A stretch of 16,794 bases of DNA, from positions 1 through 16,794 of the forward strand of contig CAIRQE010000124.1 in NCBI GenBank assembly GCA_903880655.1. Reading direction: 5' to 3'. Shown one piece after another: positions 1 to 6,567 of the stretch (the first letter of the stretch is position 1; every line of letters begins with the position of its first letter). This DNA comes from an uncultured bacterium. GTDB lineage: Bacteria > Patescibacteriota > Saccharimonadia > Saccharimonadales > CAIOMD01. A model generated the notes under the pieces. That model did no database searches. It was not told the DNA's origin and saw only the letters and a list, made by a program, of their open reading frames with translations. A program made the translations under genes and the position numbers.

Positions 1-512
1 CGTTTAACGCACTCGCAACTATTTTGCTAGGAACTATGCATTCAAGAATTTATGGTAAGGCAAGGGAAAAGGGATTGGTCTACGGAATCGACTACAGCAC
101 CTATTTTAGTAAAGACAATCAATTTTTTTCAATATCTGGAGAAGTTTCAACTCCAAATATTGAAGAACTTTTCAAAATAATCAGCAAAGAACTAAAAAAA
201 ATGGCAAACGGTGATTTTACTGAAAGTGAATTAAGCCAAGCTAAATCAACACTTCTTGGTGATCTTCAGAGGACATACCAGACCGCCTGGTCAGTGCTAG
301 ACGCATATGTTAACGCATTTTTGTATGAAAATAGAATTGAGAATTTTGATGAACTTCCGGATAGAATTAAAAAAGTTTCATCAGAAGATGTAATTGCCAT
401 AGCTAAGAGATTTTTAGAAAAAGACTCTAATTGGGTATTGGCCTTTTACGGAAATATTAATGAAAATAAAGCTGGCGAACTGCATTCTAAATTTAATAGT
501 TTGTATTTTTAG
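1..512 (+). CDS. M16 family zinc metallopeptidase, C-terminal end (5' partial)
   Basis: The reading frame is open from the left edge (first full codon at base 3) to TAG at 510-512, giving about 169 residues; the true start lies outside the window. The segment reading MHSRIYGKAREKGLVYGID resembles the R-x(n)-GLxY region of the C-terminal, non-catalytic half of M16 (insulinase/processing-peptidase) proteins, which helps to bind substrate. The helical stretch after it (FTESELSQAKSTLLGDLQ) fits the same fold. The zinc-binding HxxEH motif lies in the N-terminal half and is therefore not visible, so activity cannot be judged. A TTG at 24 and an ATG at 36 are in frame but sit inside this conserved domain and are not starts. 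prfB follows 20 bp downstream. The family call is fairly sure; the substrate is unknown. Confidence 0.8.
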   Translation, partial: FNALATILLGTMHSRIYGKAREKGLVYGIDYSTYFSKDNQFFSISGEVSTPNIEELFKIISKELKKMANGDFTESELSQAKSTLLGDLQRTYQTAWSVLDAYVNAFLYENRIENFDELPDRIKKVSSEDVIAIAKRFLEKDSNWVLAFYGNINENKAGELHSKFNSLYF

Positions 513-532
513 TTAAAGCAGCGTGGATCAAT

Positions 533-1615
533 ATGAATAATAAGCTTCTTGTACTCCAGAATAATTTCACCCTAGCTTATGAGCAATTGGATATCGATGC
601 TAAAAAAGAAATACTGGATACTTTGCTTAAGCAAAGCGAGCAACCAAATTATTGGGACGATACTGCGAAAGCACAATCCAATTCCAAAAAAATTTCAAAG
701 CTCCAGCTCCAGATTAATCCTTGGATTAAATTGAAGGGGGAGATAGATGATATAAATAATCTTTTTCAAATGAAAGATGAATCTTTGCAGTCAGAAATTG
801 CTTCCATGGTGGATAAATTGACAGAAAATTTTGAACTATTGCAAAAGGATTTACTTTTTACTGGTTCATATGATGATCACGATGTTCTGATGAGTATTTA
901 TGCAGGAGCTGGCGGAACTGACGCGCAGGATTGGGCTCAGATGATTTTTAGAATGTATAGTAGATGGGCCGAAGATAAAGGTTTTAAATTGTCGATTATT
1001 GATCAATCAAATGGGGAGGAGGCTGGTATCAAGACCATCACGTTTTCTATCCAGGGTGAGCATGCGTATGGCCTTCTTAAGGGCGAAGCCGGCGTTCACA
1101 GACTCGTGAGACTCAGTCCTTTTAATTCAGATAACTTAAGGCAAACGAGTTTTGCGAAGGTACAGGTTCTTCCTGAAATAGAGAACGATAGTGAACTTGA
1201 ATTAGATGAAAAAACATTGAAAATTGACGTGTATAGGGCAGGCGGTCATGGTGGACAGAGCGTGAATACGACTGATAGCGCAGTACGAATTACCCATATC
1301 CCAACTGGAATCACTGTCGCTATCCAAAATGAGCGGTCACAATTACAAAATAGAGAGACGGCTTTAAAAATATTAAAATCACAGTTATTGCAGTTAAAAA
1401 TTGAACAGCATCAAGAAAAATTGTCTAACATCAAGGGGCCAAATTTATCAGCTGAATGGGGTAATCAAATTCGTAATTACGTGCTGCACCCATATAAACA
1501 AGTCAAGGATACTCGAACAAAATATGAATCAAGTAATCCGGATGAAGTACTAAGTGGAAAATTAGATCCTTTCATTGATGCTTATCTAAAGGCAACACTT
1601 ACTGCCGCTGAATAA
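533..1615 (+). CDS. prfB: Peptide chain release factor 2
   Basis: This class I release factor ends translation at UGA and UAA by triggering hydrolysis of peptidyl-tRNA in the ribosome. The 360-residue product has the expected order: an N-terminal helical domain (about 1-110), a codon-recognition domain with the RF2 tripeptide SPF at 195-197 (RF1 would have a PxT motif), and the catalytic loop with GGQ at 240-242. The ATG at 533 gives a normal N-terminus. The sequence around residues 18-25 (EQLDIDAKK) aligns with the E. coli region that carries the programmed +1 frameshift, but no in-frame TGA is present, so the autoregulatory frameshift is absent. The gene starts 20 bp after the M16 gene and has no strong Shine-Dalgarno. 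Its presence, with a TGA stop later in the window, shows that the standard code is used. Confidence 0.97.
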   Translation: MNNKLLVLQNNFTLAYEQLDIDAKKEILDTLLKQSEQPNYWDDTAKAQSNSKKISKLQLQINPWIKLKGEIDDINNLFQMKDESLQSEIASMVDKLTENFELLQKDLLFTGSYDDHDVLMSIYAGAGGTDAQDWAQMIFRMYSRWAEDKGFKLSIIDQSNGEEAGIKTITFSIQGEHAYGLLKGEAGVHRLVRLSPFNSDNLRQTSFAKVQVLPEIENDSELELDEKTLKIDVYRAGGHGGQSVNTTDSAVRITHIPTGITVAIQNERSQLQNRETALKILKSQLLQLKIEQHQEKLSNIKGPNLSAEWGNQIRNYVLHPYKQVKDTRTKYESSNPDEVLSGKLDPFIDAYLKATLTAAE

Positions 1616-1643
1616 AAACCTTTAGAGGCTCATTTATCGTCAT

Positions 1644-1662
1644 CTTTTGATATAATCAAAAG
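1644..1662. repeat. Perfect 8-bp inverted repeat over the ftsE -10 box
   Basis: CTTTTGAT (1644-1651) is repeated as its exact reverse complement ATCAAAAG (1655-1662) around a 3-nt centre. The dyad covers the whole extended -10 box of the ftsE promoter and ends 4 nt before the start codon. It could be an operator. In transcripts reading through from prfB it could form a weak hairpin. No U tract follows, so it is not an intrinsic terminator. Confidence 0.5.
1648..1656 (+). promoter_or_regulatory. Extended -10 promoter of ftsEX
   Basis: TGATATAAT is a consensus extended -10 element (TGnTATAAT). The ftsE ATG begins 10 nt after it, so the predicted transcription start is about 1663 with a leader of roughly 0-4 nt. 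No good -35 hexamer is seen at 17-bp spacing, which extended -10 promoters can tolerate. The start site is inferred, not observed. Confidence 0.6.
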
Positions 1663-1666
1663 CAGA

Positions 1667-2344
1667 ATGATTTTATTAGACCGAGTAACAAAAAATTATA
1701 ACAAAAGAGGAACGGCTTTAAAAAGTATTACGCTTCATGTTGAGCCTAAGGAATTCGTTATCATTGTTGGCCCAAGCGGAGCTGGAAAATCGACCCTCCT
1801 AAAATTATTAACTAGAGAAGAGAAACCTACATCAGGAAAAATTATTGTTGGTGGTATTGACTATGAAACATTGAAGGATAGAAAAATCCCTCTTTTGCGT
1901 AGAAAAATAGGAGTGGTTTTTCAAGACTTTAAGCTTCTTGCAAATAAAAACGTATATGAGAATGTATCATTCGCGCTTGAAGTTGTAGGGATGGGAAATA
2001 AAGAAATTTCAAAAACGATTCCTAAGGTTTTAGATATAGTTGGCTTAACGGGCAAAGAATTAAGTTACCCTTCTGAACTTTCTGGGGGTGAACGCCAACG
2101 TGTAGCTATAGCTCGCGCTATTGCCAGGCAGCCAAAAATTCTAATTGCCGATGAGCCAACAGGTAATCTGGATGCCGACCATGCCTGGGATGTCATAAGA
2201 GTACTTGAGAAAATTAATAAATATGGCACTACCGTCATCCTGACTACTCATAATCAGGATATTGTTAATAAGCTTAAACGAAGAGTGATTACTATTCGTG
2301 ATGGACAGGTGGTAAGTGATAAGGCAGGGGGGAAGTACAAATAA
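1667..2344 (+). CDS. ftsE: Cell division ATP-binding protein FtsE
   Basis: FtsE is the ATPase of the FtsEX ABC-type complex, which does not transport a solute but passes ATP-driven movement through FtsX to peptidoglycan hydrolases outside the membrane. The 225-residue protein has Walker A GPSGAGKS (35-42), a Q-loop near VVFQDF (83-88), signature LSGGE (138-142), Walker B ILIADE (158-163) and the H-loop His 195. Length is typical. The segment ISFALEVVG-like around 98-108 and the lack of an export-specific domain fit FtsE/LolD-type ATPases, and the next gene, ftsX, decides the assignment. The stop overlaps the ftsX start by one base (TAATG), so the two are translationally coupled. A nearly leaderless promoter lies directly upstream. 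Confidence 0.95.
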   Translation: MILLDRVTKNYNKRGTALKSITLHVEPKEFVIIVGPSGAGKSTLLKLLTREEKPTSGKIIVGGIDYETLKDRKIPLLRRKIGVVFQDFKLLANKNVYENVSFALEVVGMGNKEISKTIPKVLDIVGLTGKELSYPSELSGGERQRVAIARAIARQPKILIADEPTGNLDADHAWDVIRVLEKINKYGTTVILTTHNQDIVNKLKRRVITIRDGQVVSDKAGGKYK

Positions 2345-3282
2345 TGGGCAGGAGGCTTACTGGTTTTCGACGTGTAACCATTTCTGGAATTAAGAATTTT
2401 TTCAGAAACTCTTGGCTTACTATTGCGGCGACTGCTGTAATGGTGGTTTCATTAACTATCATTTCATCAGCAGTAGTCCTTAACGTTACTGCTAAAAATG
2501 CCATTTCTGAAATATCTAAAAATTTACAAATCTCGATCTACCTTAAGGATGCCGCTAGCCAGGGTCAGATTACCCAGCTAACGCAAGATCTTAAATCGAA
2601 TAAATCAGTCGCGTCGGTAACGTATGTATCGAAAGCTGAAGCACAAAAACAGTTTAATCAAACATTTAAGTCGGATCCAACTTTGGTCGCGGGCTTGCAG
2701 ATTTTAGGAACCAACACACTACCGGCTTCTCTCGAAGTAAGTTTAACTGATTTAGGGCAAATTACTCGAGTTGGAGCAGTCCCCAGCGAAAGTAAGTATG
2801 AAAATATAGTAGATAGTGTCACTATTGGAAAAACAGACGTGAAAAAGACGATTGCGCGTGCGGCATCTGCACAACATTTCATAACCCTAGCAAGTATTAT
2901 TATGGCTGTTATTTTTGCGCTTGTAAGCATGCTCATTATTTTTAATACTATACGGATGGCAATTTTCACAAGAGCCGATGAAATTAAAATTATGAAGCTA
3001 ATAGGTGCAACACCTACTTTTATTAGAGGACCTTTTTTGATTGAAGCCAGCATGTATGGTCTAATAGCGGGGCTCATCTCTAGCGGAATAGTGATAGCGG
3101 GTATATTTTCTTTAGGGATAAAGATTTCTAATCAAGCAGAATTCACAGCCACCTATGATTTTTTCACTAGCGCTCGTATTATAGCAGCAATGGTAGGCGG
3201 TTCAATCATTGTTGGAATTTTTGTCGGTGTTTTCTCGAGTTTACTAGCGATGAAGAAGCATTTACGTCTCAAGACGTGGTAG
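2344..3282 (+). CDS. ftsX: Cell division membrane protein FtsX
   Basis: FtsX is the membrane subunit of FtsEX; its outside loop binds and activates a coiled-coil peptidoglycan hydrolase or its activator (PcsB in streptococci, CwlO in Bacillus, EnvC in E. coli, RipC in mycobacteria). The 312 residues show four hydrophobic segments (about 22-47, 179-202, 231-258 and 278-302), a large extracytoplasmic region between the first two (about 48-178), and the conserved cytoplasmic motif TRADEIKIMKLIGAT (209-223) before the third. The start codon overlaps the ftsE stop. A G-rich Shine-Dalgarno-like run lies near 2325-2334. The gene directly downstream encodes a PcsB-like coiled-coil CHAP protein, the expected FtsX partner. 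Confidence 0.94.
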   Translation: MGRRLTGFRRVTISGIKNFFRNSWLTIAATAVMVVSLTIISSAVVLNVTAKNAISEISKNLQISIYLKDAASQGQITQLTQDLKSNKSVASVTYVSKAEAQKQFNQTFKSDPTLVAGLQILGTNTLPASLEVSLTDLGQITRVGAVPSESKYENIVDSVTIGKTDVKKTIARAASAQHFITLASIIMAVIFALVSMLIIFNTIRMAIFTRADEIKIMKLIGATPTFIRGPFLIEASMYGLIAGLISSGIVIAGIFSLGIKISNQAEFTATYDFFTSARIIAAMVGGSIIVGIFVGVFSSLLAMKKHLRLKTW

Positions 3283-3291
3283 GCGCACTGA

Positions 3292-3320
3292 TTGACCAAA
3301 GTGCTCATGTTTGTTAATAT
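3292..3320 (+). promoter_or_regulatory. Promoter of the coiled-coil CHAP hydrolase gene
   Basis: TTGACC (3292-3297, 5 of 6 consensus bases) is followed after exactly 17 bp by TAATAT (3315-3320), preceded by TG at 3312-3313 as an extended -10. The ATG at 3330 begins 9 nt downstream, so the transcript should have a leader of only about 0-3 nt. This would let the hydrolase be expressed separately from ftsEX. Confidence 0.6.
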
Positions 3321-3329
3321 ATAAGTGTT

Positions 3330-4502
3330 ATGAACCAAGCTCTGGCTAATATAAAAGTCATGAATAAAAGAAAAAAAACCACTAAAAAAGTTATTTTAAG
3401 CAGTTTCGCGATCGCCGTTATAGTGACTGCGATTTTATTGCCGCCAAATTTCTCATCCGCCAGTACACTTAGCGATTTGAGGGCTCAAAATGCAAACGTT
3501 GTCGCGGCAATCAATGAAAGCAATCAGAAATTAGAAGGTCTTACTAATACTTCGAACACGCTAAAGGGTCAAATAGCTTTTATGAACGCCCAAATAGCTG
3601 GTATACAAAGTCAGATTGGTGCAACGAAGGATAAAATAGCAACCCTACAGGTTGATCTTGATCAAGCTCAAGAAAATTTGGATAAACAAAAAATAGTTTT
3701 GCAAGCCAGTGTTAATACACTGTATAAAAATGCAGGCGCATCAACCGTTGAATTATTAATCGGTAGTGACAGTTTTACTAAATTTGTTGATAGTCAAACG
3801 TATCTTCAAAATCTTAAGGATGGTATTACGGGTTCAGTTCAAAAAATAATTGCACTTAAGGCACAAATACAAAGTCAACAGGATGATCAGAAAAATTTAT
3901 TGAATCAACAGACTGCTCAACAACAACAGCTGCAAACAAGCCAAAATCAGGTGGCATCATTGCTGGCTACCACACAGGGGCAAGAATCCTCGTATCAACA
4001 GCACCTTGCTGATTTAAGAGCGCAGCAACAGCAAATACTTGGAGCAATTGCTGCACAAATGGCTGCTTCAGGAACCGTTCTTATCGCAAGCGATGGTTCT
4101 AATGGTGGGTATCCGGCTTATCTTTCAAATGCTCCACAGGATTCACTCGTTGATCCATGGGGTATGTATAACAGGGAATGTGTGAGCTATGCAGCCTTTA
4201 AAGTAGCGCAGTCAGGTAGAACAATGCCTTACTGGGGCGGTGTCGGGAATGCCCAGCAATGGCCTTCAAATGCTATAGCTGACGGGATTCCAGTAGATAG
4301 AAATCCTCAGGTAGGTGACGTTGCAATTACGTATAACGCTCCTTTTGGGCACGCTATGTACGTAGAGGCCGTCAATGGAAGAGATGTGACTATCAGCCAA
4401 TACAATTGGCCGGTAAACGGTCAATGGGGGGTATGGAGCGAGATGACACTTTCTGCAGACAATTCAGGCTTAGGTCCTATGTATTTCATTCATTTCCCCT
4501 AA
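3330..4502 (+). CDS. PcsB/CwlO-like secreted peptidoglycan hydrolase with coiled coil and CHAP domain
   Basis: Probable cell-wall amidase or endopeptidase activated by FtsEX. The 390 residues comprise a basic N-terminus and hydrophobic signal segment (about 12-37), a likely cleavage region near FSSASTLS (41-48), a long Gln-rich coiled coil (about 46-245), a short linker and a C-terminal CHAP domain (about 258-390). The coiled coil contains a TLYKNAGAS...LIGSDSFTKF stretch (130-152), which resembles the hinge of PcsB/EnvC-type FtsX-binding domains. The CHAP catalytic residues are Cys284 (NRECVSY), His341 (GHAMY) and probably Asn359 (SQYNW). The start at 3330 fits the promoter; a second in-frame ATG at 3360 would keep the signal peptide. 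ftsX lies 47 bp upstream, which supports an FtsEX-hydrolase module. The exact bond cut cannot be read from sequence. Confidence 0.88.
   Translation: MNQALANIKVMNKRKKTTKKVILSSFAIAVIVTAILLPPNFSSASTLSDLRAQNANVVAAINESNQKLEGLTNTSNTLKGQIAFMNAQIAGIQSQIGATKDKIATLQVDLDQAQENLDKQKIVLQASVNTLYKNAGASTVELLIGSDSFTKFVDSQTYLQNLKDGITGSVQKIIALKAQIQSQQDDQKNLLNQQTAQQQQLQTSQNQVASLLATTQGQESSYQQHLADLRAQQQQILGAIAAQMAASGTVLIASDGSNGGYPAYLSNAPQDSLVDPWGMYNRECVSYAAFKVAQSGRTMPYWGGVGNAQQWPSNAIADGIPVDRNPQVGDVAITYNAPFGHAMYVEAVNGRDVTISQYNWPVNGQWGVWSEMTLSADNSGLGPMYFIHFP
4138..4502 (+). repeat. CHAP-domain duplication, copy 1
   Basis: This segment aligns without a gap to 4854-5218 (offset 716 bp), with about 45 differences in 365 bp by hand count (near 88% identity). 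Perfect blocks are 4138-4204 (67 bp), 4209-4255 (47 bp), 4257-4285, 4353-4393 and 4431-4466. In contrast, 4308-4352 has about 24 differences in 45 bp. Both copies end at the stop codon. Confidence 0.95.
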
Positions 4503-4537
4503 TTCAAAATTTTCACAGAAATTTAAATGCAGAGATT

Positions 4538-5218
4538 ATGAAGCGTATCCTCGAAAGCAAAATTATTTTGTCATACGTTGGCCTGCTTACTATTTCAGTT
4601 GTGTATGTTTTTTCCCATTTATTTCTTCAGCAAAATATGAATTTAAACGCATACTACGATGTATTATTGCAGCACACTGCCACCTATAATTTTAATCAAT
4701 GGGCATCATTAGAATATAAATCAAAATTTGGGTATTTTGAACAAAGCTCATTCATAATGATGAACTCAGTATCCAGCCTCATGAGGGCACAACATAATTT
4801 GACTGTAAATAGTTCCGCCAATTCTTATCCGCCTACATTGTCTGAGGCACCCAAGGATTCACTCGTTGATCCATGGGGTATGTATAACAGGGAATGTGTG
4901 AGCTATGCAGCCTTTAAAGTTGCTCAGTCAGGTAGAACAATGCCTTACTGGGGCGGTGTCGGGAATGCCCAACAATGGCCTTCAAATGCTATAGCTGACG
5001 GTATTCCAGTTGATAGAAATCCTTTAAAGGGAGATATTGCCATAGCATTCAATAGTGAGCATGGGCATGCTATGTACGTAGAGGCCGTCAATGGAAGAGA
5101 TGTGACTATAAGTCAATACAACTGGCCTGTGAACGGCCAATGGGGAGTATGGAGCGAGATGACACTTTCTGCAGACAATTCATTACTTGGTCCAATGTAC
5201 TTCATTCATTTTCCATAA
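4538..5218 (+). CDS. Membrane-anchored CHAP-domain peptidoglycan hydrolase lacking the coiled coil
   Basis: A 226-residue protein with one N-terminal hydrophobic segment (about 9-29), a 70-residue linker of no recognised family, and a CHAP domain (about 94-226). The CHAP domain is nearly identical to that of the preceding gene. Catalytic residues are kept: Cys120, His177 and probably Asn195, so the copy looks active. It lacks the FtsX-interacting coiled coil, so any control by FtsEX would need another route. The ATG at 4538 is chosen because it starts directly before a charged residue plus membrane segment; an open frame further upstream overlaps the CHAP coding region of the previous gene in another frame and is not protein-like. 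The 35-bp gap after the upstream stop has no clear promoter, so cotranscription is likely. Confidence 0.85.
   Translation: MKRILESKIILSYVGLLTISVVYVFSHLFLQQNMNLNAYYDVLLQHTATYNFNQWASLEYKSKFGYFEQSSFIMMNSVSSLMRAQHNLTVNSSANSYPPTLSEAPKDSLVDPWGMYNRECVSYAAFKVAQSGRTMPYWGGVGNAQQWPSNAIADGIPVDRNPLKGDIAIAFNSEHGHAMYVEAVNGRDVTISQYNWPVNGQWGVWSEMTLSADNSLLGPMYFIHFP
4854..5218 (+). repeat. CHAP-domain duplication, copy 2
   Basis: Partner of 4138-4502 at a constant offset of 716 bp with no insertions or deletions. Most differences outside 5024-5068 are third-position changes. The 45-bp patch 5024-5068, just before the catalytic His codon, is the only strongly diverged part. Confidence 0.95.
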
Positions 5219-5239
5219 AATTTATTAATTTTTTTGAGC

Positions 5240-5262
5240 TTATGTTAATGGAGTTTATGTTA
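5240..5262 (+). repeat. Direct repeat TTATGTTA at the S41 protease promoter
   Basis: TTATGTTA occurs at 5240-5247 and again at 5255-5262, a 15-bp period. The second copy runs into the extended -10 element. It may be a regulator site or chance in AT-rich DNA. Confidence 0.35.
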
Positions 5263-5266
5263 TAAT
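5258..5266 (+). promoter_or_regulatory. Extended -10 promoter of the S41 protease gene
   Basis: TGTTATAAT is a full extended -10 match. The ATG at 5278 starts 11 nt after it, predicting a leader of about 4-5 nt. The only TTG-type -35 nearby (TTGAGC, 5234-5239) is 21 bp away, too far for good spacing. Confidence 0.6.
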
Positions 5267-5277
5267 CTAGCTATTAC

Positions 5278-6504
5278 ATGGGAAAAAAAATAAATAAGAA
5301 TTTTATAGTCAATTTCAAAAAACACACTAGATTTTTTGGTGGTTTTGCGATAACGGCAGTCGTAATATTTGTTTTTTTTGCAGGTATACAATTTGGCAAT
5401 GGCAATTGGCAAATCAATTATTTTAACAAGAATAAACAGAATAAAGACTTACCCAATAGCCTCGATTATTCCTCCGTCAATCAGGTTTATCAACAGTTGA
5501 AACAGAAATATGATGGTAAATTAGATCTAAATAAGTTAATGATAGGAATGAAAGAGGGGCTCGTTTCTGCTGCTGGTGATCCATATACAACTTATTTTGA
5601 CGCAACACAGGCCAAAGAATTCAATAATCAACTCAATGGCACGATTACTGGTATTGGTGCACAATTGGGCGATCAGCAGGGTGCAATAATTGTTATAGCA
5701 CCCATCGCTGGCTCTCCTGCGGATAAAGCTGGGATCAGAGCACAAGATATAATTATCAAAATTAACGATACTTCAACATCAGGTATGACTATTGATCAAG
5801 CCATATCACTTATTAGAGGTAATCCGGGCACGACGGTTAAATTAGCGGTTCTTAGGGGTACTCAAAATATTGATTTTTCTATTACTAGGCAGACGATTAC
5901 TATCCCTAGCGTAGTAACGAAGACACTTGAGGGGAACATAGGGTATATACAAATAAGTCAATTCGGTGATGATACTTCTCAGCTTGTTGATAAAGCCGCA
6001 GCTGATTTTAAATCACAACACGTTAAATCTATTATCCTTGACCTAAGAGATAATCCAGGGGGCTACCTAGATGCTGCTGAAAGTGTTTCGAGTGAATGGT
6101 TGAAACAAGGCCAGTCGGTAGTAATTCAAAAAACAAATAATATTGTTACAGAAACCTATGCAGCACCCCAAAATGGGCAGTTAATAGGTATCCCTACGGT
6201 AGTGTTAATTAATGGGGGGAGTGCTAGTGCAAGTGAGATTACGGCCGGTGCCTTAGTGGACAATAACGCGGCGATAACCTTGGGTACGAAATCATTTGGA
6301 AAAGGTAGCGTCCAAGAATTTAGCAATTTTTCAAATGGTGAACTTCTAAAAGTAACAATAGCTCACTGGTTTACTCCACTCGGAAAAACAATTAATAAGA
6401 CCGGACTCAATCCTACGAAAAATGTTCCAATAACAGATGCACAAATTTCGGCAGGCCAAGACGTGCAACTGCAGGCAGCAGAAGACTACCTAAACGCTAA
6501 ATAG
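5278..6504 (+). CDS. S41 family C-terminal processing peptidase (CtpA/CtpB-like)
   Basis: A membrane-anchored serine protease with a Ser-Lys dyad that acts outside the cytoplasmic membrane. The 408 residues contain a basic N-terminus, one membrane segment (about 19-38), a PDZ domain (about 118-205; AGSPADKAGI at 144-153) and the S41 catalytic domain. Ser317 in GGSASASE is the expected nucleophile and Lys342 in FGKGSVQE the general base; Asp328 lies 14 residues before the Lys, as in E. coli Prc. In other bacteria such proteases turn over or process peptidoglycan hydrolases, which fits the two CHAP genes just upstream; this link is inference. The ATG is fixed by the promoter directly upstream. 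All expected catalytic residues are present. Confidence 0.93.
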   Translation: MGKKINKNFIVNFKKHTRFFGGFAITAVVIFVFFAGIQFGNGNWQINYFNKNKQNKDLPNSLDYSSVNQVYQQLKQKYDGKLDLNKLMIGMKEGLVSAAGDPYTTYFDATQAKEFNNQLNGTITGIGAQLGDQQGAIIVIAPIAGSPADKAGIRAQDIIIKINDTSTSGMTIDQAISLIRGNPGTTVKLAVLRGTQNIDFSITRQTITIPSVVTKTLEGNIGYIQISQFGDDTSQLVDKAAADFKSQHVKSIILDLRDNPGGYLDAAESVSSEWLKQGQSVVIQKTNNIVTETYAAPQNGQLIGIPTVVLINGGSASASEITAGALVDNNAAITLGTKSFGKGSVQEFSNFSNGELLKVTIAHWFTPLGKTINKTGLNPTKNVPITDAQISAGQDVQLQAAEDYLNAK

Positions 6505-6528
6505 ATTATCACTCTTGCGTCTGCGAAC

Positions 6529-6557
6529 TTGCACATATCAATTGATTGGCATAAGAT
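6529..6557 (+). promoter_or_regulatory. Putative promoter of the receiver gene with internal palindrome
   Basis: TTGCAC (6529-6534) and TAAGAT (6552-6557) are 17 bp apart, and the ATG at 6568 begins 10 nt after the -10. The hexamers are imperfect. The 10-bp perfect palindrome ATCAATTGAT (6537-6546) lies between them, where a repressor dimer could block RNA polymerase. Confidence 0.4.
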
Positions 6558-6567
6558 TAAAGCATAA

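Noticed and set aside
3285..3304. Small hairpin GCACT...AGTGC after ftsX as terminator
   Set aside because: The stem has only 5 bp, the loop contains the TTGACC -35 box and no U tract follows.
4406..4537. Open frame extending the second CHAP gene 44 codons upstream
   Set aside because: It overlaps the CHAP coding region of the first gene in another frame, its predicted residues look non-natural, and the ATG at 4538 directly precedes a proper membrane anchor.
5217..5232. AT-only stem AAAATT/AATTTT followed by T residues after the second CHAP gene
   Set aside because: Six A-T pairs give too little stability to call a terminator, and such patterns are frequent in AT-rich DNA; weak termination cannot be excluded.
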